A stretch of DNA of 64,000 nt from Burkholderia ubonensis (GTDB lineage Bacteria; Pseudomonadota; Gammaproteobacteria; Burkholderiales; Burkholderiaceae): contig NZ_CP013420.1 of the NCBI RefSeq assembly GCF_001718695.1, positions 1,426,001-1,490,000 on the forward strand. The letters are read 5' to 3'. Shown here piece by piece: positions 57,704 to 64,000 of this stretch. A program made the translations under genes and the position numbers. The first letter of the stretch is position 1; every line of letters starts with the position of its first letter. The notes beneath the pieces were generated by a model, which saw nothing but the letters and a program-made list of their open reading frames with translations, was not told the DNA's origin and did no database searches.

Positions 57704-58033
57704 TTACTGCGTCCCGCCGGCAGCCGAAGCGCCGCCTTCCACGGCTTCGTCGCCGACCTTCGACTTGGTCGTGCCGGCACGATGCTTGGCCGACTTCGTC
57801 GTGTGCTTCATGTGCTTCTTGGTCGAATGGACCGACGAAGCCGCCGTATCGGTCGCACCGCCGACCGCGTTGCCCGACACGTTCGCACCGGCGCCCTCGC
57901 CTGCGCCCGGCGCCTGGGTCTGCACGCCGGCACCGGCGGTGCCCTGCGCGGCCGTTCCCGTCTGCGCAAACGCAGCCGAGGTCGCGAACGCCGTCAGCGC
58001 GGCACCGATCAGCATCGTACGAATCGTGGACAT
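57704..58033 (-). CDS. Small secreted Ala/Gly- and Lys-rich protein, unrecognised
   Basis: A 109-residue protein with a signal peptide (residues 1-24, ending SAAFAQ). The mature part is low-complexity: GTAAQGTAGAG, then a basic His/Lys stretch (STKKHMKHTTKSAKHRAG), and an Ala/Gly end. GAGGAGG lies 7 bases before ATG 58033, so translation should be strong. Function unknown; a periplasmic or surface role is inferred only from the signal peptide. Confidence 0.75.
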   Translation of the reverse strand: MSTIRTMLIGAALTAFATSAAFAQTGTAAQGTAGAGVQTQAPGAGEGAGANVSGNAVGGATDTAASSVHSTKKHMKHTTKSAKHRAGTTKSKVGDEAVEGGASAAGGTQ

Positions 58034-58293
58034 GACAATCCTCCTCAAGAAGTTGCGGGCGCGGAACGCATCGATACGCTCCGTCGCGTGACCTGCCGCA
58101 ACACGCAGCAGGCACGATGAAAGACCCGCGCCCGGCGGCACCGGTTCTCGAATCTCGCAGACTGTTACCCACCGTTTCATTTGCTGACGAATCGCTCACA
58201 GACGCTAACAACAGGCCGGCGCACTCGCGCGGCCCGCGTTGCTGCCGTATGATGCGGGGCGATTCATCCCGCGCCGCGCGCGCTTTCCTCGTC

Positions 58294-58512
58294 ATGCCCA
58301 ATCTGGATTTCACGCTGACCGGCGAATTCGTCGAGTTGCACAACCTCCTGAAGATCACCGGCCTCGCCGACAGCGGCGGCTCCGCGAAGGGAATCGTCGC
58401 GTCCGGCGCGGTGAAGGTCGACGGCGCAGTCGAACTCCGCAAGACCTGCAAGATCCGCGCAGGCCAGGTCGTGCTGCTCGGCGACACGCGCATCGCGGTG
58501 CACGGCGCGTAG
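58294..58512 (+). CDS. RNA-binding S4 domain protein (YbcJ-like)
   Basis: A 72-residue single S4 domain: FTLTGEFVELHNLLKITGLA, GIVASGAVKVDGAVELRKTC and GQVVLLGDTRI. E. coli YbcJ is a similar lone S4 protein that binds RNA. The frame is open upstream to 58117, but homology starts at ATG 58294. Confidence 0.88.
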   Translation: MPNLDFTLTGEFVELHNLLKITGLADSGGSAKGIVASGAVKVDGAVELRKTCKIRAGQVVLLGDTRIAVHGA

Positions 58513-58640
58513 CGGTGCCCCTGAGCCCGACATGGCCATCGGCGCGCGCGTTCGACACCATTCGCAGAAAGCCGTAAGCTAGGCGTCTCTCAAAATAAAT
58601 ACGGACAGCGCCGGCCTGTCGCCGCGCGAGCGCCCATCCC

Positions 58641-60029
58641 ATGTCGCATTCCGGTCTCTCGCGGACGGCCGCCGCGCCGCCCTCCCTGTCCAGTCACGCC
58701 GCCGATACCGCGCGCCTCGCCGCCCCGCTCGCCATTGCGCAACTGTCGCAGATGGCGATGAGCGTCACCGACACCGTGCTGCTCGGCTCGCTCGGCCCCG
58801 ACTCGCTCGCGGCGGGCGGCCTCGGCGCGAACTTCTTCTTCGTCATCGTCACGGTGCTGCAGGGCGTCCTGTCGTCGATCAGCGTCAGCGTCGCGCACGC
58901 GCGCGGCGCGCAAGCCGATCATCGCGTGCCGCACATCTACTGGACGGGCTTCGCGCTGTCCGTGCTGCTCGCGATCCCCGCGATCGTCGCGCTGTCGCTT
59001 TCCGAGCCGATCCTGCTGATGTTCCACGAGCCGCCGGCGCTCGCGCGCAACGTCGGCGAGTACACGGGCATCCTGCGCTTCGCCGCGCTCGGCAGCCTGA
59101 TCGGCGTCGGCCTGATGCGCTCGTTCCTGCCCGCGATCGGCGCCGCGCGACGGCTGCTGTGGGTATCGATCGGCGGCGTCGGCGTCAACGCGGTGCTGAA
59201 CTACGGGCTGATCCACGGCGCGTTCGGGCTGCCGCGGCTCGGCTTTCTCGGCTCCGCGGTCGCGACGACGATCACGATCTGGCTCACCGCGCTCGCGCTC
59301 GTGTGGCTGCTGCACGGCCGCCAGCGGTTCAAGCACTTCGTGACCGTGTCGCGTCCGAAGCTGCCGACGATGGGCGAGCTGATCGGCATCGGCTGGCCGG
59401 TCGCGATCACGTACGGGGTCGAATCGACGCTGTTCCTCGCCACCGGCCTCACGGTCGGCGTGCTCGGCGCGACGTCGCTCGCCGCGCACCAGATCGCGCT
59501 GAACGTCGCGTCGGTATCGTTCATGGTGCCGCTCGCGATCGGCCAGGCGGCCAACGTCCGGGTCGGCTACTGGGCCGGCGCGGGCAACGCCGTGGCCGCG
59601 CGGCACGCGGGCTTCGTCGCGCTCGGGCTCGGGGTCGCGTTCATGTCGCTGTCGGGCCTCGTGATGATCGTCGCGCCGCACACGATCGTCAGCCTCTACC
59701 TGCGCCTCGACGACCCCGCCAACGCCGCCACGGTGTCGCTCGCCGCGTCGCTGCTCGGCATCGCCGCGGTGTTCCAGATCGTCGACGGCATGCAGACGGT
59801 CGGCTCCGGCGCGCTGCGCGGCCTGAAGGACACGCGCGTGCCGATGCTCGCCGCCACCCTCGGCTACTGGGGCATCGGCTTTCCGACCGGCTACTGGCTC
59901 GCGTTCCACGCGGGTCTCGGCGCGCGCGGCCTGTGGTGGGGGCTGGCGGCCGGGCTCGCGAGCGTCGCCGCGCTGATGGCGTGGCGCTTCCACCGCAAGA
60001 GCGCGTCGCTCGCCACGCTGCGCGCGTGA
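58641..60029 (+). CDS. MATE family efflux transporter (NorM-like)
   Basis: A 462-residue inner-membrane protein with about 12 helices in two similar halves, exporting cationic compounds in exchange for H+ or Na+. Family segments: [22 protein letters not shown] at the first helices, and [20 protein letters not shown] opening the second half. Substrate not predictable. It appears monocistronic. Confidence 0.92.
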   Translation: MSHSGLSRTAAAPPSLSSHAADTARLAAPLAIAQLSQMAMSVTDTVLLGSLGPDSLAAGGLGANFFFVIVTVLQGVLSSISVSVAHARGAQADHRVPHIYWTGFALSVLLAIPAIVALSLSEPILLMFHEPPALARNVGEYTGILRFAALGSLIGVGLMRSFLPAIGAARRLLWVSIGGVGVNAVLNYGLIHGAFGLPRLGFLGSAVATTITIWLTALALVWLLHGRQRFKHFVTVSRPKLPTMGELIGIGWPVAITYGVESTLFLATGLTVGVLGATSLAAHQIALNVASVSFMVPLAIGQAANVRVGYWAGAGNAVAARHAGFVALGLGVAFMSLSGLVMIVAPHTIVSLYLRLDDPANAATVSLAASLLGIAAVFQIVDGMQTVGSGALRGLKDTRVPMLAATLGYWGIGFPTGYWLAFHAGLGARGLWWGLAAGLASVAALMAWRFHRKSASLATLRA

Positions 60030-60213
60030 GCGCGCCCGACGGCGCAAAACCGCCGCCGGCGCTATGCTAGCGGCTGTTCACTCGGATTACGCAGATCACG
60101 GGCCTGCGCCGGGCCCGCCGAAGAGACGCCGCGCACGAGCGGCGCGGCCTGCCCACGATACGCCCGACGCCGCGCGCCGCGCGGCCTTTCCCCCTTTCGA
60201 AGAGGAGTGCATC

Positions 60214-61608
60214 ATGAACGAAGCAGTTCGGATGGAACGCGACACGTTCGGCGAGATCGCCGTGCCGGCCGCCCGGCTCTGGGGCGCGCAGACGGAGCGC
60301 TCGCTGCAGAATTTCCGGATCTCGACCGAGAAGCAGTCGCCGGAGCTGATCCACGCGCTCGCGATCGTGAAGCGCGCGGCGGCGGCCGTGAACCAGTCGC
60401 TCGGCGTGCTGGCCGACGACAAGGCGCACGCGATCATCGCGGCGGCCGACGAGATCATCGCGGGCCAGCATCCGCGCGAATTCCCGCTCGCGGTCTGGCA
60501 GACCGGCTCCGGCACGCAGACCAACATGAACCTCAACGAGGTGATCGCGAACCGCGCAAGCGAGCTGATGGGCGGCGAGCGCGGCGAAGCGCGCAAGGTT
60601 CATCCGAACGACGACGTGAACCGCGGCCAGTCGTCGAACGACGTATTCCCGACCGCGATGCACGTCGCCGCCGCGTATGCGATCGTCAACCACCTGCTGC
60701 CTGCGCTGCGCACGCTGCGCGCGACGCTCGACGCGAAGTCGAAGGCGTTCGCCGAAATCGTGAAGATCGGCCGCACGCACCTGCAGGACGCGACGCCGCT
60801 CACGCTCGGCCAGGAATTCTCCGGCTACGTCGCGCAGCTCGACCAAGGCATCCGGCACGTCGAATCGGCGCTGCCGCACCTGTACGAGCTCGCGCTCGGC
60901 GGCACCGCGGTCGGCACCGGGCTGAACGCGCATCCGGAATTCGCGGCGCGCGTCGCCGACGAAATCGGCCGCCTGGCGAAGCTGCCGTTCGTGAGCGCGC
61001 CGAGCAAGTTCGAGGTGATGGCGGCCGCCGACGCGCTGGTGTTCGCGCACGGCGCGCTGAAGACCGTCGCGGCGAGCCTGATGAAGATCGCCAACGACGT
61101 CCGCTGGCTCGCGAGCGGGCCGCGCTGCGGGCTCGGCGAGCTGTCGATTCCCGAGAACGAGCCGGGCAGCTCGATCATGCCGGGCAAGGTGAACCCGACG
61201 CAGTCCGAAGCCGTGACGATGCTGTGCTGCCAGGTGTTCGGCAACGACGTCGCGGTAAACGTCGGCGGCGCGAGCGGCAATTTCGAGCTGAACGTGTTCC
61301 GGCCGATGATCGCGCACAACGTGCTGCAATCGGTGCGGCTGCTCGCCGACGGCGCGCAGAGCTTCAACGACCATTGCGCGGTCGGCATCGAGCCGAACCG
61401 CGCACGCATCGACCTGCTGCTCAACGAATCGCTGATGCTCGTGACGGCGCTCAATCCGCACATCGGCTACGACAAGGCCGCGCAGATCGCGAAGAAGGCG
61501 CACAAGGAAGGCACGACGCTGAAGGCCGCCGCGCTCGCGCTCGGCTATCTGACCGACGCGGAATTCGATGAATGGGTGCGCCCCGAGCAGATGATCGGGG
61601 CGCGCTGA
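60214..61608 (+). CDS. fumC: Fumarate hydratase class II
   Basis: A 464-residue iron-free fumarase of the TCA cycle, converting fumarate and malate. The signature [11 protein letters not shown] spans residues 318-328 and holds the catalytic Ser; the His region is [10 protein letters not shown] (His189). AGAGGAG lies 9 bases before ATG 60214. The class II enzyme is often used under oxidative stress or iron limitation. Confidence 0.97.
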   Translation: MNEAVRMERDTFGEIAVPAARLWGAQTERSLQNFRISTEKQSPELIHALAIVKRAAAAVNQSLGVLADDKAHAIIAAADEIIAGQHPREFPLAVWQTGSGTQTNMNLNEVIANRASELMGGERGEARKVHPNDDVNRGQSSNDVFPTAMHVAAAYAIVNHLLPALRTLRATLDAKSKAFAEIVKIGRTHLQDATPLTLGQEFSGYVAQLDQGIRHVESALPHLYELALGGTAVGTGLNAHPEFAARVADEIGRLAKLPFVSAPSKFEVMAAADALVFAHGALKTVAASLMKIANDVRWLASGPRCGLGELSIPENEPGSSIMPGKVNPTQSEAVTMLCCQVFGNDVAVNVGGASGNFELNVFRPMIAHNVLQSVRLLADGAQSFNDHCAVGIEPNRARIDLLLNESLMLVTALNPHIGYDKAAQIAKKAHKEGTTLKAAALALGYLTDAEFDEWVRPEQMIGAR

Positions 61609-61614
61609 CGCGCG

Positions 61615-61652
61615 CGTCGCGCGCCGCCGGCATCGCGCGGCGGCGCGCGACG
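61615..61652. terminator. 15-bp GC hairpin between fumC and the thioesterase
   Basis: CGTCGCGCGCCGCCG and CGGCGGCGCGCGACG pair over all 15 bases with an 8-base loop, 6 bases past the fumC stop in the convergent gap. There is no U-tract. Confidence 0.6.
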
Positions 61653-61675
61653 GGTCCCGCACGGCGGCGCTTGCG

Positions 61676-62188
61676 TCAGACCGTGCCCTTCGCGACCTCT
61701 TCGGGCTTCATCTCGACGATCTTGTCGAGCGCGGCGCGCACGTCCATCGCGTACTTCGCGAGGCGCTTCTGCTCGTCGGTCTCCGGCACGAACGGCGGCA
61801 CCGGCAGCGGGTTGCCGTTCTCGTCGACGGCGACGAACACGACGAGGCAGTCGGTCGTCTGGCGCAGCACGCCGCCCTTCGGATCGCCGGCGTGCACCGA
61901 CACGTGGATGTGCATGCTGGTGCGCCCCGTCGCGACGACGCGCGCCTTCAGCTCGACCAGGTTGCCGACCATGATCGGACGCTGGAAGCGGATGTTGCCG
62001 ACGCTGACCGTCACGCAGTAGCGGCTCGACCAGACTGCCGCGCACGCGTAGGCGACCTCGTCGATCCATTTCATCAGCGCACCGCCATGCACCTTGCCAC
62101 CGAAGTTCACGGACGACGGCTCGGCGAGGAAGCGGAAAACGGTTTCGTTGCGATCGAGGGTCGCGGTGGCGGGGGACGAGGCGGACAT
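61676..62188 (-). CDS. Acyl-CoA thioesterase, hotdog fold (YciA/BACH type)
   Basis: A 170-residue hotdog-fold thioesterase. NFGGKVHGGALMKWIDEVAYACA carries the catalytic Asp/Glu helix, and NIRFQRPIMVGNLVELKARV is typical. It hydrolyses acyl-CoA to free CoA; chain preference is not readable. ATG 62188 (MSASSPATATL) is chosen; the frame is open upstream. Confidence 0.92.
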   Translation of the reverse strand: MSASSPATATLDRNETVFRFLAEPSSVNFGGKVHGGALMKWIDEVAYACAAVWSSRYCVTVSVGNIRFQRPIMVGNLVELKARVVATGRTSMHIHVSVHAGDPKGGVLRQTTDCLVVFVAVDENGNPLPVPPFVPETDEQKRLAKYAMDVRAALDKIVEMKPEEVAKGTV

Positions 62189-62318
62189 CTTGTTGACTCC
62201 AGGCGGCGGGGGCGCTGCAAACGGCGCCATTATACGGTGCGCTGCGACAATGCGTCGCGGCGGCGCCGCCCGGCCCGGCGCGCAGGAGCGGGTCATGCCG
62301 GACGGACGGTGCCGCCGG

Positions 62319-62459
62319 TCAGCGGCGCACCGTCACGCCCTGGTCGATCACGCCGTACATCTCGATATGGCTGCCGCGTTCGTCCGCGGCGCTCGCGCCA
62401 CCCTGTGCGCAAGCCGCGCAGACCAGCGCGGCCGCCAGCATGCAGAAAATCGTCTTCAT
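62319..62459 (-). CDS. 46-residue exported peptide with porin-like end
   Basis: A short frame reading MKTIFCMLAAALVCAACAQ, then GGASAADERGSHIEMYGVID and QGVTVRR. The first 18 residues form a signal peptide, with a possible but non-canonical lipobox CAAC. The SHIEMYGVIDQGV part looks like the first beta-strand of Burkholderia porins (normally SVTLYGVIDAG). It may be a porin remnant or a true micro-protein. It is too short for standard gene finders. No clear Shine-Dalgarno was seen. Confidence 0.5.
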   Translation of the reverse strand: MKTIFCMLAAALVCAACAQGGASAADERGSHIEMYGVIDQGVTVRR

Positions 62460-62634
62460 CGTCGCATCGTTTCACGTGCGGCGGCCCCACTGCCGCCGCG
62501 CCCGGCCATTGTACGCGCGGGGCCGCCGGCCCTCTGCCAGCAGCCCTCTGCATTCGACATTTCGGCCCGACGCGAAACATCGAATGCCGTCAGCGCCTAC
62601 ACTGCGACACATCCCCCTTCTCCGAGGCGCCACG

Positions 62635-63342
62635 ATGACCGATTCCGACGACCACCATTTTCCGGGCCTGAGCCGCATCGGCGCGCTGATCGCCGACCCC
62701 GGGCGGGCCGCGATGCTGTGGGTGCTGATGGACGGCAGCGCCCGCCCCGCCGGCGAGCTCACGCTGGTCGCCGGGCTGTCGCCGTCCGCCGCCAGCGCGC
62801 ACCTCGCGCGCCTGACCGAAGGCGGGCTGCTCGCGCTCGACGTCCGCGGCCGGCACCGCTATTACCGGATCGCGTCCGCCGACATCGCCGCGTCGCTCGA
62901 GGCGCTCGCGAACGTCGCCCGCACGGCCGCGCCGCACCGGCCGGTTCCGCCGCCGTCGCGCGCCGTGCCCGCCGAGCTGCGCTACGCGCGCACCTGCTAC
63001 GACCACATGGCGGGCGAGCTCGCCGTGCGCATCTTCGACGCGCTCACCGCGCGCGGCTGGCTGGACACGCAAGGCGACGCGGTCGACGCGACCGAGCTCG
63101 GCACGCAGGCGCTCGCGCGCTGGGGCATCGAAGTCGCGCAGCAGCGCACGCGCCGGCGCCGCTTCGCGTGCGGCTGCCTGGACTGGAGCGAGCGCCGCTC
63201 GCACCTCGGCGGCGCGCTCGGCGCGGCGCTGCTCGACAGCTTCTGCGCGCAGGGCTGGGTCGAGCGCACCGAGCGGCCGCGCGTGCTGCGCGTGACCGTG
63301 TCCGGCCAGCGCGTTTTCGACGACTGGCTTACGTCCGCTTGA
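62635..63342 (+). CDS. ArsR/SmtB-type winged-helix regulator
   Basis: A 235-residue protein. The N-terminal winged helix spans about 10-90 (ADPGRAAMLWVLMDGSARPA, LSPSAASAHLARLTEGGLLA, GRHRYYRIAS). A C-terminal domain follows with FACGCLDWSERRSHLGGALG, where three Cys (RTCYDH, FACGCLDW) might bind metal or act as a redox switch. Members of this longer ArsR group often repress neighbouring transport or enzyme genes; its target is unknown. ATG 62635 starts the conserved part. Confidence 0.88.
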   Translation: MTDSDDHHFPGLSRIGALIADPGRAAMLWVLMDGSARPAGELTLVAGLSPSAASAHLARLTEGGLLALDVRGRHRYYRIASADIAASLEALANVARTAAPHRPVPPPSRAVPAELRYARTCYDHMAGELAVRIFDALTARGWLDTQGDAVDATELGTQALARWGIEVAQQRTRRRRFACGCLDWSERRSHLGGALGAALLDSFCAQGWVERTERPRVLRVTVSGQRVFDDWLTSA

Positions 63343-63492
63343 CGCGCACATTGCGCGCAGACGACAACCGCGGCCGCTGGACAGGTTTTGTTACATCGGA
63401 TGCGGTCGGACTTACAAAACACAGAGCACTGAAACAGCCGGAGCGGATATTGTGAATTCAACGGCACGAATCGCCGCGCCGGGATAACGACG

Positions 63493-64000
63493 ATGACGCT
63501 CATGATGGACTCCCTGTTCACGCTCAGGCGTACCGCCCGCTGCGCCCTGCTCGCGTTCGCCGCACTGGCGAGCCTGCCCGCCGCATTTGCGCAATCCACC
63601 GCCGCGCCGCCGTATGCGGCCGCCGCGCGGCAAGCGGGCGGCGATCCGCCCGGGCGCGTCGCGCGGCTCAATTACCTGTCGGGCGCCGTGACGACCGAGC
63701 CGGCCGGCACCGATACGTGGTCGTACGCCGCCGTGAACCGGCCGCTGACCACCGGCGACCAGTTGTGGAACGACGCGGGAGCGCGCTCGGAGCTGCACAT
63801 CGGCTCGACCGCCGTGCGGCTCGGCGAATCGACGAGCCTGTCGGTGATGAATCTCGACGACACGACGACGCAGCTGAAGGTCGGCCTCGGCTCCGTGTCG
63901 ACGCACGTGCGTTCGCTGCCGCCCGGCACGTCATATGAAATCGACACGCCGAACCTCGCGCTCGGCATCGCCGGCCCCGGCGACTACCGCGTCGACGTCG
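63493..64000 (+). CDS. FecR-domain secreted protein, N-terminal part (cut by window end)
   Basis: About 169 residues are visible. Signal peptide residues about 1-34 (ALLAFAALASLPAAFAQ). From about residue 53 a FecR-like beta domain follows: GRVARLNYLSGAVTTEPAG, PLTTGDQLWNDAGARSELHI and SVSTHVRSLPPGTSYEIDTP. In Burkholderia such proteins are long periplasmic FecR-like proteins of unknown role, not TonB-sigma regulators. An internal ATG at 63505 is an alternative start. The 3' part lies outside the window. Confidence 0.8.
   Translation, partial: MTLMMDSLFTLRRTARCALLAFAALASLPAAFAQSTAAPPYAAAARQAGGDPPGRVARLNYLSGAVTTEPAGTDTWSYAAVNRPLTTGDQLWNDAGARSELHIGSTAVRLGESTSLSVMNLDDTTTQLKVGLGSVSTHVRSLPPGTSYEIDTPNLALGIAGPGDYRVDV

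Overview
The window is chromosomal core DNA of a high-GC betaproteobacterium. Gene content, gene order and protein sequences fit the genus Burkholderia, most likely the cepacia complex. Evidence for this: EF-P with Arg32 next to earP, the uvrC-pgsA-tRNA order, the fab/rpoE/lep/rnc block, and a moaA-mobA-moeA cluster behind rne. The species cannot be fixed from sequence alone. I see no insertion sequence, prophage, integron or CRISPR array. Nearly every base is explained by about 74 protein genes and six tRNA genes.

Layout. 1-1.45 kb: copper delivery to cytochrome oxidase (end of a SCO gene, a PCuAC chaperone, a CtaG-type assembly factor). 1.45-7.2 kb: small single genes (GNAT, pirin with a divergent LysR regulator, free-Met-sulfoxide reductase, Met aminopeptidase coupled to a ParD-like gene, XRE-cupin regulator coupled to a GNAT). 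7.2-10.6 kb, minus strand: uvrC, pgsA, three tandem tRNA-Gly and tRNA-Cys. 10.65-14.2 kb, plus strand: earP, efp and an orphan response regulator with an altered sigma-54 contact loop.

14.3-34.0 kb is one 20-kb minus-strand block. In transcription order it holds yceD, rpmF, plsX, fabH, fabD, fabG, acpP, fabF, a YgfX-like gene, rpoE, rseA and rseB (one open frame here), mucD, a glutaredoxin-like gene, lepA, lepB, rnc, era, recO, pdxJ, acpS and nagZ. It joins phospholipid and fatty-acid synthesis, envelope stress, protein export and RNA processing. Overlapping starts (era/recO/pdxJ) and abutting genes (plsX/fabH) show operonic organisation.

34.2-38.7 kb: maf and an RsmI-like methylase, then minus-strand sppA, Rieske protein, HAD phosphatase and rluC. 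A 718-bp divergent region with two strong hairpins separates rluC from rne (38.7-42.6 kb). 42.7-46.7 kb: molybdenum cofactor genes moaA, mobA, moeA, then a small membrane protein and an SSAT-like acetyltransferase. 46.8-52.7 kb, minus strand: rmuC, 2-hydroxyacid dehydrogenase, a Na+/H+ antiporter-like protein, LutC, pncB. 53-64 kb: fdxA, two tRNA-Asn, CreA, an AraC regulator and azlCD with a hexanucleotide repeat between them, two unrecognised proteins, an S4 protein, a MATE exporter, fumC, a thioesterase, a tiny secreted peptide, an ArsR regulator, and the start of a FecR-domain protein cut by the window end.

I did not find a convincing new multi-gene system. The best second-look items are the rseA-rseB in-frame fusion, the GAYDGA loop in the orphan response regulator, the map/ParD-like pair with its inverted repeat, the TTCCAG repeat before azlC, and the hairpin-rich leader of rne.
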